64,000 bases of DNA from Peptococcaceae bacterium UBA7185 (GTDB lineage: Bacteria; Bacillota; Peptococcia; Peptococcales; Peptococcaceae). How positions within the stretch are numbered: the first letter of the stretch is position 1; every line of letters begins with the position of its first letter. Where the stretch lies: positions 30,859 through 94,858 of the forward strand of contig DKVF01000031.1 of the NCBI GenBank assembly GCA_002491065.1, read 5' to 3'. A program made the position numbers and the translations under genes. The notes below the pieces were generated by a model. That model had not been told where the DNA came from, ran no database searches, and worked only from the letters and a program-made list of their open reading frames with translations. Shown in pieces: positions 53,086 through 61,898 of this stretch.

Positions 53086-54774
53086 ATGCTTGTACGGCTG
53101 ATGGTAAAAGATTTTGCGCTGATTCAGCATATTGAACTGGAGTTCGACAGTCGATTTAATGTGCTGACCGGGGAAACCGGCGCAGGCAAATCGATTATTG
53201 TGGATGCAGTATCCTTACTTTTAGGTGCGCGTGCCAACAGCAAGGATATTCGGTTCGGCTGTGACAGGGCAATTGTGGAGGGAACTTTCACAGTGGGGGA
53301 CCAGCCGCAGTTGCTGCAATTATTAGAAGATTTGGGTTATGAACTGGATGAGGAACGGCAGCTTATCCTGTGCCGCGAGTTGACAGCCAGCGGGAAAAAT
53401 GTATGCCGTATGAACGACCGCAGCGTCACCTTGGCCACCTTTCGCCAGGTAGGGCAATTATTAATCAATATTTATGGTCAGCACGATTTTCAGACGATTT
53501 CCAACAAAGACCATCATCTGGAATTGCTGGACAGTCTGGGCGATGCCGCTTTTCAAGAGGAAAAAGAGAAAACGGCGGAAGCTTACCGGCAATGGGCTGA
53601 GATACAGCAAAAGAAAAGCGCTCTGCAAAAATCCTTGCAGGAACGGCAGGAACGACTGGAGTTTTTCCAGTTCAAATTGCGGGAGCTGGAAGAGCTCCAG
53701 CTGACAGAGGGCGAAGAAGAAGCGTTGGAGCAGGAGCTGGCAGTGTTAGATAATTTTGAGCGGATTGTCTCCGTCACAGAAAAGACCTATCAGATGCTCT
53801 ATGGCGACCGCCGCTCCGTTTATGCGCTGCTTACCGCTGTCGTGGATGACATGCAGGGAATTGCCCAATATGACAGCCGTTTGGCAGAAATGACAGAGAG
53901 CCTGCAAAGTATGCTGTATATCGCGGAGGATTATGGTCTGACTCTTTCCAGCTATGGTGACAAAGTGGATTATGACGCCCAGCGTCGCGACCGGCTCAAT
54001 GAACGCAAATATGTCCTGGACAAGGCCAAACGCAAATACCATATGTCTATCGAGCAGCTTATTGCCGAGCAGGGACGGCTGCAGCAGGAAATCAGCACCT
54101 TGGAGGGTGCCGATGAAGAATTGGAAACCTTGTCACAGCTTTCCGCAGAAAAGGAAAAGCACTATCGACAGCTGGCGCTGCATTTGCGGGAAAAACGAAA
54201 AGAATTGGCAGTGCAGCTCACACAAGGCCTATTGGAGCAGTTGGCGCAGCTGGCTATGGACCATACCCGTTTTGAAGTAAGGTTTGCAGAAGCTGGCGCT
54301 GGGTCACAGGGCGTCGACCAGGTGGAATTTTTTATGTCGGCCAATCCCGGACAGCCCTTGCGGGAGCTGAGCGAAATTGCTTCCGGCGGGGAAATGTCCC
54401 GCATTATGCTGGCCTTCAAGACAGTTTTGGCGCAGCATGAAAGCATCGGCACGCTCATTTTCGACGAAATTGATACAGGAATCGGCGGCAATATCGTGGT
54501 AAAGGTAGGCGAAAAACTGGTGGCAGTCAGCAGACATGCGCAGGTTATTTGCGTGACCCATTCGCCCCAGATTGCAGCGATGACTGACCGCCATTTTCAA
54601 ATTCAGAAACAAGTGGAAGCCCAGCAGACCGTTACCCATGTTGCGGCGCTGGATGGAGAAGCAGAGATTCGAGAGTTGGCCCGCATGCTGGGCGGCGAAG
54701 AAGAATTTCAGCTGCATCATGCAGCGGAATTAAAACGCACGGCAAACCTCTATAAACAATCTTCTCATGAATAA
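53086..54774 (+). CDS. recN: DNA repair ATPase RecN
   Basis: ATG 53086 follows AGGTGGAAAGT; 562 residues. RecN is an SMC-like protein that gathers DNA ends at double-strand breaks. The P-loop is NVLTGETGAGKSIIVDA, the C-terminal signature is ASGGEMSRIMLAFK and Walker B is LIFDEIDTGIGG, separated by a coiled-coil region rich in Glu/Gln/Leu. Length is normal. Confidence 0.97.
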   Translation: MLVRLMVKDFALIQHIELEFDSRFNVLTGETGAGKSIIVDAVSLLLGARANSKDIRFGCDRAIVEGTFTVGDQPQLLQLLEDLGYELDEERQLILCRELTASGKNVCRMNDRSVTLATFRQVGQLLINIYGQHDFQTISNKDHHLELLDSLGDAAFQEEKEKTAEAYRQWAEIQQKKSALQKSLQERQERLEFFQFKLRELEELQLTEGEEEALEQELAVLDNFERIVSVTEKTYQMLYGDRRSVYALLTAVVDDMQGIAQYDSRLAEMTESLQSMLYIAEDYGLTLSSYGDKVDYDAQRRDRLNERKYVLDKAKRKYHMSIEQLIAEQGRLQQEISTLEGADEELETLSQLSAEKEKHYRQLALHLREKRKELAVQLTQGLLEQLAQLAMDHTRFEVRFAEAGAGSQGVDQVEFFMSANPGQPLRELSEIASGGEMSRIMLAFKTVLAQHESIGTLIFDEIDTGIGGNIVVKVGEKLVAVSRHAQVICVTHSPQIAAMTDRHFQIQKQVEAQQTVTHVAALDGEAEIRELARMLGGEEEFQLHHAAELKRTANLYKQSSHE

Positions 54775-54854
54775 GGAAACTACAGATAAGATTTCAGACA
54801 ACAAGATTCCTGCACGACAGATAAAATGAAAATAAATCAGAACCGTTTACGTCT

Positions 54855-54892
54855 GCCGCTGTTCCACATAAGAAGGAACAGCGGCGTTTTGT
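54855..54892 (+). terminator. Rho-independent terminator after recN
   Basis: GCCGCTGTTCC (54855-54865) with GGAACAGCGGC (54875-54885), a perfect 11-bp stem, then GTTTTGT. It closes the long run that begins at asp23. Confidence 0.9.
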
Positions 54893-54982
54893 ATTGTACC
54901 GATTCTCAAAGGTTAGAGCGAAAATCTAACCAGAAAGGGTCGGTATTTTTATTTATACGCTGAAAAGAGTTTCCTGACAGGG

Positions 54983-55031
54983 TTGCTTTTTATTACGGTT
55001 AGTGATATACTTACTACAGTAACCGTAATAA
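54983..55031 (+). promoter_or_regulatory. Promoter overlapped by a perfect operator, PadR unit
   Basis: The promoter is TTGCTT (54983-54988), 17 bp, TATACT (55006-55011). The arms TTATTACGGTTA (54990-55001) and TAACCGTAATAA (55020-55031) are perfect 12-bp inverted repeats around an 18-bp spacer that contains the -10 box. Binding there would block RNA polymerase. Autoregulation by the PadR protein just downstream is the obvious model. Confidence 0.85.
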
Positions 55032-55043
55032 GGAGGACAAGTT

Positions 55044-55367
55044 ATGCGGGATCATAGCAAAGGCGGCGCACTCACCGAAGTGACGTTTTATATTTTGCTT
55101 GCGCTTTATACGCCGAAGCACGGATATGCAGTCATGCAATTTATTGAAGAAAAGACAGGCGGGCGGCTTTCCCTGGGCGCAGGTACGCTGTATGGCGCAT
55201 TGAATTCGCTGCAGGAAAAGGGTTGGATTGCGCCTTATGGAGACAGCGGGGACAGAAAAAAGGAATATCTCATTACCTTACAGGGGAAGAAGGTTGCGGA
55301 AAATGAGCTGGCAAGGCTTAAGGAGCTTGTAGCTGTTGCAAAGGAAATTGTTGGAGGTGCAGTATGA
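55044..55367 (+). CDS. PadR family transcriptional regulator
   Basis: 107 residues, the short PadR form. GALTEVTFYILLALYTPKHG begins the winged helix, TGGRLSLGAGTLYGALNSLQ is the recognition region and DRKKEYLITLQGKKVAEN the wing. It is predicted to bind the palindrome at its own promoter. AAGGAGGACAAGTT is the ribosome-binding site. It overlaps the DUF2812 gene by 4 bp. Confidence 0.95.
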   Translation: MRDHSKGGALTEVTFYILLALYTPKHGYAVMQFIEEKTGGRLSLGAGTLYGALNSLQEKGWIAPYGDSGDRKKEYLITLQGKKVAENELARLKELVAVAKEIVGGAV

Positions 55368-55951
55368 GTAAAAAATATTATCGCTTTTTTGGCGGTTTGT
55401 TGGACGCACAGGCGCGTTGGCTGAACAAAATGTCCGCGAGAGGCTATCGTCTTGTCAGGACAGAAAAATTGTTGTACGAGTTTGAAGAATGCCAGCCCAA
55501 TCAGGTAACGTACTGCGTGGAGTTTGTCGGGCAAAAATCCAGAGAACACGCGGAAGCCTATCGCGATTTTTTAGAGGAGATGGGCTACAAAGTATTTTAT
55601 AAAAATATCAATCTCAATTATTCTATCGGCAAGGTGCGTTGGCGACCGTGGGCTGAAAAAGGTGGCCGGATAGCCACAAACGCAACTACCTTCAATCGCG
55701 AGCTACTGCTTGTAGAAAAAGAAAATGACGGAAAAACCTTTGCGCTTCACACTTCCCATGGGGACAAGGAAAGCTATTACACCACATTGCGAAATCCCTG
55801 GCTTTTGTTGCTGCTGATGCTCGCGGCATTTGCCGTCGCCAATGACTCTGCTATTTTGGGTGTGTTTGCAGCGATTTGTCTGCTTCCGGTCCTGATATAC
55901 CAGCGGCAAATCTGGCTGAACAGACGGGAAGCAAGAACAAAAGAGTGGTGA
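55364..55951 (+). CDS. DUF2812 domain membrane protein
   Basis: 195 residues. The N-terminal soluble part (about 1-110) has the DUF2812 pattern: KYYRFFGGLLDAQARWLNKM and GYKVFYKNINL. Two helices (about 146-162 and 167-180) and a basic tail follow. DUF2812 proteins regularly stand behind PadR regulators; the PadR probably responds to a membrane stress or ligand that this protein handles, but no function is established. Confidence 0.88.
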   Translation: MSKKYYRFFGGLLDAQARWLNKMSARGYRLVRTEKLLYEFEECQPNQVTYCVEFVGQKSREHAEAYRDFLEEMGYKVFYKNINLNYSIGKVRWRPWAEKGGRIATNATTFNRELLLVEKENDGKTFALHTSHGDKESYYTTLRNPWLLLLLMLAAFAVANDSAILGVFAAICLLPVLIYQRQIWLNRREARTKEW

Positions 55952-56034
55952 TGGCAGCGTGTGGGGGTTACCATTTATAATTTATGATGACATATTGATA
56001 AAATATATCATAACAGGGCTAAAATCTATGACAA

Positions 56035-56073
56035 GGCAGGAAGACCAAAAGACTGGTTTACTCCTGTCTTTTT
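56035..56073 (+). terminator. Rho-independent terminator after the DUF2812 gene
   Basis: GGCAGGA (56035-56041) with TCCTGTC (56062-56068), an inner ACCA/TGGT pair, then TTTTTC. The stem is imperfect. Confidence 0.65.
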
Positions 56074-56084
56074 CTTATGGCGCT

Positions 56085-56384
56085 CTACTTTTTAAAGGAA
56101 CGCAGCAACTGTAAAAACAGTTTGCGTTGTTCCGGCGTCAGCTTATAAATCTCGTTTAAAAGCTCATTTTCTGGAAATTGTTTGAACAAATCATCATCGA
56201 AAAAATCCTTCAATGAAATCTCCAAAGCATCACAGATATAAGATAGTGTTTCAATGGTAGGCTTTTTATTGCCTAATTCGATATCTCGCAAAAATCCTTG
56301 CGAAATGCCAGCTAAGTTGGCTAATTTATTAACGGTAATCCCTTTTTGTTCGCGAAGATAAGTAATGCGTTTCTGTAACTCCAT
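56085..56384 (-). CDS. XRE/SinR-like helix-turn-helix regulator
   Basis: ATG 56384 follows GAGGTGACAAAA; 99 residues. The HTH_3 domain spans about 4-58: ITYLREQKGITVNKLANLAG and ISQGFLRDIELGNKKPTIET are helix 2-3 and the following loop. The C-terminal helix (ENELLNEIYKLTPEQRKLF) resembles the SinR/SlrR oligomerisation hook. It faces the secreted-protein cassette across a 273-bp AT-rich gap and is a candidate regulator of it. Confidence 0.9.
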   Translation of the reverse strand: MELQKRITYLREQKGITVNKLANLAGISQGFLRDIELGNKKPTIETLSYICDALEISLKDFFDDDLFKQFPENELLNEIYKLTPEQRKLFLQLLRSFKK

Positions 56385-56486
56385 TTTTGTCACCTCATTT
56401 AATGCTATAGAGTTAGCATAGCAGAATAAAAAATGAACAATTACCACTTTTGTGTATTTTTTTTATACAAAATAAATACTTTAGAG

Positions 56487-56515
56487 TTGAAAAGTTATCT
56501 CTATAGTGATAATAT
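56487..56515 (+). promoter_or_regulatory. Promoter of the secreted-protein cassette
   Basis: TTGAAA (56487-56492), 17 bp, TAATAT (56510-56515), 143 bp before the start codon. Nearby TAGAGTT occurs twice (in TATAGAGTTAG at about 56405-56415 and in TTTAGAGTTG at about 56480-56489) and TGCTA/TAGCA forms an inverted repeat at about 56403-56418; these are possible XRE sites. Confidence 0.65.
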
Positions 56516-56657
56516 ATCTAATAAGTTAACGTATTAGTTAGAATGCTGTTTTTGTACTCTAGTTATACGTAGAAGTATTGTGTCATGATGGGGGGATATC
56601 AAAAAGGACAACGGGGAACCAGGAGAAAAGGTATATCTATAAAGGAAAGAGGGAACC

Positions 56658-58772
56658 ATGATGAAAAGATTAAAAAAACAAATTTCAACGCTCACCTTAT
56701 TGTTTTTTATGTGCTGTTTTGTATTGCCAATTATTCCACCAACGCCTGCAGAAGCAGTGGAAGGAACAAGTCTGACTGACGCGCAGATTAATGCAGTCAT
56801 TGATTGGGCGTACGCGAATGCTTATGGCTCTGCCTACAGCAATTATCAGTGTTTGGCTTATGTATATCAGGCCTATCACAATGCCATTGGCGTTAATATT
56901 GGTCCTGGCGGCAGCTATAGCAGTGCCATTGAGGCAAGCAGAAATTTAGAATTGCATAGTGGGGAAGCTCCTAGAGGCGCGATTGTGTTTTGGGAAGCTG
57001 CGCCCAGCAATAGCTATTATGGTCATGCAGGGATTTCAGTAGGAGGCGGCAGGGCTATAAGTGCCAATGTTACATGGAGCAAATATCCAGATCAAAGAGT
57101 ATTTGACCATAGCATAGAGGGATTTTTACTGTATGATAACTCCGGTAGAAAATTGAATTACATCGGTTGGGCTTGGCCTTATGGAATGATAGTTGAACCA
57201 ATTTCTATTCAAAATAATGCAGCATCCAATATTACTGAAACAAACGTTTATTTAAGCGCCAAGGTTCTCAACAACTATCAACGGGTTACAGAAGTGGGTT
57301 GTTATTTGAGTACTGACGGCGTCAATTGGCCGTATAAAGCCAGTGATGCGGTGAATATTACCGATGTGTATACCAATGTCTGGTATGACAATACTGCTCG
57401 TGATTTTGGCATAGCCTTACAGCCTGGCACAACCTATTATTATAAATTTTATGCGATAGTGAACGGAAACTATAACGAAGGACAGGTGGGTTCTTTTACA
57501 ACAACAGGTAGTATACCTAAGCCGCCAGTTGGCCCCATAAAAGAACCAGTAGAAATCCAAAATAATAACGTTGCGAACATCACAGAAAATAATGCTAAGT
57601 TAAGCGCCAAGGTCCTAAATAATTATCAAAAAGTAACGGAAGTAGGTTGTTATTTAGGAAAAAGTCAGAATAATCTAAATTACAAAGCCAGCGATAAGGT
57701 GAATATTGCCGACGTATATACCAACGTTTGGTATGAGAATATTCCATCGGAATTTGGCATGACGTTAGAGCCGGGAATGACCTATTATTATCAATTTTAT
57801 GCAGTGGTAAATGGTCAAACATATACAGGCAGTATTGGACAATTTACGACAAAGAAAGCAGAGGAAAAGAAACCAGAGGTTACATTCAGTAATTTGATAG
57901 CTAGCAATATTACTCAAACTGATGCAACATTGACAGCGAAAGTAGATAATAAGAGCAATAGTCAAATTACAGAAATTGGGTGTAGTTTAGGAGTAGATGA
58001 GAAGGCAAACCAATGGCGTACTAGCAGTTCACAGGTGGGAAAAGGAACAAATACTATTGAATTTAATTTGCGTCAAAATTTTACAAAAGCAAGTATATTG
58101 CCTGGAAAAACTTATTACTATCGGTTTTATGCTGTAGTAAATGGGAAAACAGTTGAGAGTGACACAAAATCTTTTCAATTGCTTTCTCCAGAAGAGGCCC
58201 TAGATAAGTATTTTAAGGCACTAGCGAAGGCAGTGGTCGAAGATAAAGTAGGGGATTTGCAAAATTTACTAATATTTAAAGGGGCAACTGGACTTGGTGT
58301 CAGCGATGCTGATGTAAAAGCAGCAAAAAATATTTTGGGAAATATAGGAGATGTCCAGACAGTTTTTGAAACCATGCGGATTTCATCAGAACACTTTATT
58401 ACATTGGGTGATTCTATAGGAAAACTATGGGTTATTCGTATGGAAAGTGTGGAGAATTTTATGTATAGAGCAAAATCTATACAGGACAGTAGTGTCAACA
58501 GAATGGTAAAGGCATATGACTTAGGAAAACAAGACCGAGAAAGCCAGACAACGGCAAATAAAGCCAAAGTAGAGGAAAGTGAGAAGCAGATAAAAAAACA
58601 CTGTGATGAATTGATGGCAGATATAGATCGAAAAAAGAGTGAATTCTATATGAATTTCCATCCAAATTTGAAAAAGGAACTAAATGTTTATAAAAAAGAG
58701 TTAAAAGATTTGAAAGAGAATTATGATTTAATGGCATTCTATAATTTAGGCCGCTATGGAACGGAGGGGTAA
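56658..58772 (+). CDS. Secreted NlpC/P60-like cysteine peptidase with FN3-like repeats
   Basis: The 704-residue protein (ATG 56661 also possible) has a Sec signal peptide (basic start, FFMCCFVLPIIPPTPAEA). A peptidase-like domain follows: C65 in NYQCLAYVYQAYHNA, H123 in YYGHAGISVGGG, and N137 form a plausible Cys-His-Asn triad as in NlpC/P60 or CHAP amidases. Three FN3-like repeats follow (about 183-275, 292-380, 392-490); the first two are very similar, both with SAKVLNNYQ, TEVGCYL and YTNVWY. The rest is helical and charged to the C-terminus, with no sortase motif. A cell-wall hydrolase or adhesin role is inferred. Confidence 0.75.
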   Translation: MMKRLKKQISTLTLLFFMCCFVLPIIPPTPAEAVEGTSLTDAQINAVIDWAYANAYGSAYSNYQCLAYVYQAYHNAIGVNIGPGGSYSSAIEASRNLELHSGEAPRGAIVFWEAAPSNSYYGHAGISVGGGRAISANVTWSKYPDQRVFDHSIEGFLLYDNSGRKLNYIGWAWPYGMIVEPISIQNNAASNITETNVYLSAKVLNNYQRVTEVGCYLSTDGVNWPYKASDAVNITDVYTNVWYDNTARDFGIALQPGTTYYYKFYAIVNGNYNEGQVGSFTTTGSIPKPPVGPIKEPVEIQNNNVANITENNAKLSAKVLNNYQKVTEVGCYLGKSQNNLNYKASDKVNIADVYTNVWYENIPSEFGMTLEPGMTYYYQFYAVVNGQTYTGSIGQFTTKKAEEKKPEVTFSNLIASNITQTDATLTAKVDNKSNSQITEIGCSLGVDEKANQWRTSSSQVGKGTNTIEFNLRQNFTKASILPGKTYYYRFYAVVNGKTVESDTKSFQLLSPEEALDKYFKALAKAVVEDKVGDLQNLLIFKGATGLGVSDADVKAAKNILGNIGDVQTVFETMRISSEHFITLGDSIGKLWVIRMESVENFMYRAKSIQDSSVNRMVKAYDLGKQDRESQTTANKAKVEESEKQIKKHCDELMADIDRKKSEFYMNFHPNLKKELNVYKKELKDLKENYDLMAFYNLGRYGTEG

Positions 58773-58776
58773 GTTG

Positions 58777-59328
58777 ATGAAAAAGTTTTTTGCGATAACG
58801 GGGATAATTTTGCTATGTTTCGTGTGTACGTTCAACACAGCTTTCTCCAGTGGGATTGGAGTAAAGGTAAACGGTCAAAACGTAAATTTTTCTGATGCGA
58901 CACCTTTTATTGACAATAATGGTAGAACACTAGTGCCAATGCGGGCTATCGCGGAAGCGTTAGATTTACAGGTGCAGTGGGATGGCAGCAAGCAAAGTAT
59001 TACTGTTTCCATGGAGCGAACGGATGCAGATTTTCAGAAAAAATTGGCGTTCAGCTATGAGCAGTTGCAATACGGGATGCCTCATTTTTCCAATAGTGCG
59101 GACGGAATCCGTACTGTAAAGCAAATTTTTTATGTAAATTCGAATAAGATGGATTTTAGTTACGGCGACGGACAGGTTACCGATACGTTAAATGGTGAAA
59201 TTGATACCAAACCTGTAATCAAAGACGGCCGCACCTATCTGCCAGCCCGTTATATTGCTGAGGCCTTTGGTTATAGTGTGGGTTGGAATAGTGCTACACA
59301 GACTGTAACGATTCAAAGCGTATTCTAA
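58777..59328 (+). CDS. Secreted copper-amine-oxidase N-terminal-like (stalk) domain protein
   Basis: ATG 58777 follows GGAGGGGTAAGTTG; 183 residues. Signal peptide to about residue 25 (ITGIILLCFVCTFNTAFS). The stalk domain pattern appears split: VKVNGQNVNFSDATPFIDNN and GRTLVPMRAIAEALDLQVQW near the start, KDGRTYLPARYIAEAFGYSV at the end. About 60 residues of another segment are inserted between. No catalytic oxidase domain is attached. Such domains are wall- or surface-associated in Bacillota. It is 4 bp after the peptidase-like gene. Confidence 0.85.
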   Translation: MKKFFAITGIILLCFVCTFNTAFSSGIGVKVNGQNVNFSDATPFIDNNGRTLVPMRAIAEALDLQVQWDGSKQSITVSMERTDADFQKKLAFSYEQLQYGMPHFSNSADGIRTVKQIFYVNSNKMDFSYGDGQVTDTLNGEIDTKPVIKDGRTYLPARYIAEAFGYSVGWNSATQTVTIQSVF

Positions 59329-59349
59329 ATTGCAGGAGGTGTGAGGTAT

Positions 59350-61428
59350 ATGGCAATATGTCCAGATTGTAAAAAACAAGTGCAAGACGGTTCAGCATTC
59401 TGTGATAATTGCGGTGCAAAAATTTCTGAAACAGTTTTTTGTACAAACTGCGGAGAACAAATTAGTACTACATTAACAAAATGTCCGAAGTGTGGAACAT
59501 CACTAATCGAAAAGTTTTCTGATGAAGAAAATAAGAAAAAATGCAGAAAATCATTTCCAATAAAGCTGTTATTGAGCGGAGTTGGAATTATGGCTGTAGT
59601 ATTATTGCTAATCGTTACGATGACTCCCAAAGAGAATGCTGAGAAAAATTATGGCATGTACATCAAAAATGGAGAAATATTCTATACAGATTTTTCCGCC
59701 AAAAAAGAACCATTACAGATTTCAGAGCATTTGAATGGAGAAATCTCTTATTATAGTTATCAAACACCTTCAATTGGCAGCTTGATCGAATTCGTCGAAG
59801 ATGGCAACCTTATAATTTATCCAGGTAAACAAAATGAATATAGTCAATACAGTTTATATCATAGAAACATAAAAAAGCCAGATGAAGCAGCGGTTAAAAT
59901 TGATGATAATATTGAAAGTTATCGTGTAAACGATGCGGAAGATAGAATTACTTATGTGTCGCACTCTTACGAGGATAATACGAAAGTGCTGTATCAGTAT
60001 AATATGCAGAACAAAGAGAAGATAGACAGTGGTATTGATGGTGCGTTGGTATCAAAAGATGGGCAAAAAATTATTTACGGCACGACGGAAGGCGATATTT
60101 ATATTTGGTATGCAGATAAAGACAAGCTAAAAGTAGCTAGTGATGTGCAAATCGTTGCTATTTCGGGAGATGTTTCTGTTGTATATTATTTCGATTATGA
60201 AGAAATGACATTATATAAATATGAGGAAAATGTTGGTAAAACAAAAATTGCGTCAGGAATAGAAGGTACGCAAGATATCAAAGCAATCTATGATACAGGT
60301 GAAATTTATTACACGAAAACAAACTATCATGAAGGTAGTCTGATGGATTTTGTGGAAGATGATATGGCTGCCAAAGATGCAACACTTCAACGTCCACATG
60401 AGCCAGAAAAACCATATTATTCATCTTGGCGATATGATTCCGAGGAAGAGTATGAAATTGAAAAAAAACAATATGAAACAGACTATCAGCTCTATCAAGA
60501 AGAAAAGGAAACGTATGACGAAAAATTTAATAGAGACACAATTCGAAATATCCTGAAAAACGCAACGCGACAATTTGCAGAACATAAATTGTATTATTAT
60601 GACGGCGAAAAAGAAACAGAGGTAGATAGCAACTATAGCGTATATCAAGGGGAATATGATTTGAGGATTTCCTATCTTGCAATCAATCCTGCTGCAAATC
60701 ATCCAGGACCAATACTCCGCATGATTGATTCCACAAATATACCTAGAATAAAGATGTCTGAGATATCTGTTTACGCTCCTGTCTCTAGTGCAGATATAGC
60801 GGGAAAAATTCAAAATGAGATAGAGGCGCGGGTGACACGACAGGCGGTTATAAAAGGACATGTGGTTTCTTTTGAAGAAGAACAAACATCAGCCTGTGGA
60901 TTTTCCTCGAATGGCGACCAGTTATATCTGCTATCGAATAATGGCGATTTGTATCAAACTTCAATTAGCAATGGTAAAGTTGGCAAGCTTGAGTTGTGTG
61001 ATAATGATGTAGAGAAGTTTGGAACGGAAAAGAACGGTATGCTTTTATATTATAAGGATATCGGAGACAATACAGGATATGGCGATCTATATGACAATAA
61101 GCAGGTAATTGATTATGATGTTTTTGGTTACGAGACGTATTATGACAAAACATCTGAAAGTTACTTTTATTATACCGATTGGAATAGAGATAAATTATAT
61201 GGCACATTAAAATGTTATCGGAATGGTACTGTAACTAAAATTGCCGATGATGTATATGGTTATTCTGTATTGTCTGATGGGAGTATCTTGTATGTGTATG
61301 ATTGTGATGAGAATACTTGTGAGGGAACGCTGTATCGCTATCAGAATGGAGAGGTTACAAAAGTTGATGAGGATGTAAGTGCGATACTCAGCGAACAGCA
61401 TAAGCAATGGAGAGCGTATTACTTATGA
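59350..61428 (+). CDS. Membrane protein with double zinc ribbon and large extracytoplasmic domain
   Basis: ATG 59350 follows AGGAGGTGTGAGGTAT; GTG 59341 is in frame. The 692-residue protein has two zinc ribbons at the N-terminus (CPDCKK with CDNCGAK; CTNCGE with CPKCGT), a single membrane helix at about 72-94 (LLLSGVGIMAVVLLLIVTM), and about 590 residues outside. This part shows repeated short strands (GEIFYTDFS, EGDIYIWYADKDK, NGDLYQTSISNGK, DGSILYVYDCDE) like a beta-propeller, interrupted by a charged helical insert (about 360-390). Likely a cytoplasmic zinc-ribbon coupled to an external sensor; function unknown. Confidence 0.75.
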   Translation: MAICPDCKKQVQDGSAFCDNCGAKISETVFCTNCGEQISTTLTKCPKCGTSLIEKFSDEENKKKCRKSFPIKLLLSGVGIMAVVLLLIVTMTPKENAEKNYGMYIKNGEIFYTDFSAKKEPLQISEHLNGEISYYSYQTPSIGSLIEFVEDGNLIIYPGKQNEYSQYSLYHRNIKKPDEAAVKIDDNIESYRVNDAEDRITYVSHSYEDNTKVLYQYNMQNKEKIDSGIDGALVSKDGQKIIYGTTEGDIYIWYADKDKLKVASDVQIVAISGDVSVVYYFDYEEMTLYKYEENVGKTKIASGIEGTQDIKAIYDTGEIYYTKTNYHEGSLMDFVEDDMAAKDATLQRPHEPEKPYYSSWRYDSEEEYEIEKKQYETDYQLYQEEKETYDEKFNRDTIRNILKNATRQFAEHKLYYYDGEKETEVDSNYSVYQGEYDLRISYLAINPAANHPGPILRMIDSTNIPRIKMSEISVYAPVSSADIAGKIQNEIEARVTRQAVIKGHVVSFEEEQTSACGFSSNGDQLYLLSNNGDLYQTSISNGKVGKLELCDNDVEKFGTEKNGMLLYYKDIGDNTGYGDLYDNKQVIDYDVFGYETYYDKTSESYFYYTDWNRDKLYGTLKCYRNGTVTKIADDVYGYSVLSDGSILYVYDCDENTCEGTLYRYQNGEVTKVDEDVSAILSEQHKQWRAYYL

Positions 61429-61859
61429 GCAAGGAATCTTTACAGAAACTAAAATCTTCATTGAATCGCGGGGTAGCAACTATAAGTCTGAAAACATCTT
61501 CTACACTTGAAAAAGCAAAACTTCAAACCCATATGGAGTCAATCGATACAGAGGTACAGCAGATGATTTCAACTGCAGGGGAAATGGCTTATGGTATGTG
61601 GCAACATGGCAATACAGAATACACAGAAATTGTTACGTTGCTTTTGGCGATTCAAGAAAAAAGGCATGAAATAGAGTTGTTGCAGGCACAGATTCAATCC
61701 CTTCATGATCGGGAAAAACAAATACTAGGTGCAGCTGCAATGGAAAGAATCGTGCCCGTAGGGGAATCAGAACAAATTTGTCCTAATTGCGGAGCACACT
61801 ATCTGAATGCTGTAAAATTTTGCAGAAACTGTGGACAGAAATTGCCATGTGAAAAGTGA
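61425..61859 (+). CDS. Coiled-coil protein with C-terminal zinc ribbon
   Basis: ATG 61425 overlaps the previous stop (ATGA); 144 residues. Residues 1-105 are predicted helical coiled coil (SLQKLKSSLNRGVATISLK, EIVTLLLAIQEKRHEIEL); the C-terminus holds CPNCGAHYLNAVKFCRNCGQ, a four-cysteine ribbon. It may partner the zinc-ribbon membrane protein just upstream. No close family recognised. Confidence 0.75.
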   Translation: MSKESLQKLKSSLNRGVATISLKTSSTLEKAKLQTHMESIDTEVQQMISTAGEMAYGMWQHGNTEYTEIVTLLLAIQEKRHEIELLQAQIQSLHDREKQILGAAAMERIVPVGESEQICPNCGAHYLNAVKFCRNCGQKLPCEK

Positions 61860-61898
61860 GTAAAAATAAATAAATCTCAGGAAAAGGAATGATTTTGT

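Noticed and set aside
57181..57846. Possible CRISPR or DNA repeat array
   Set aside because: The repeats are in-frame protein-coding domains of about 320 bp, not short regularly spaced repeats.
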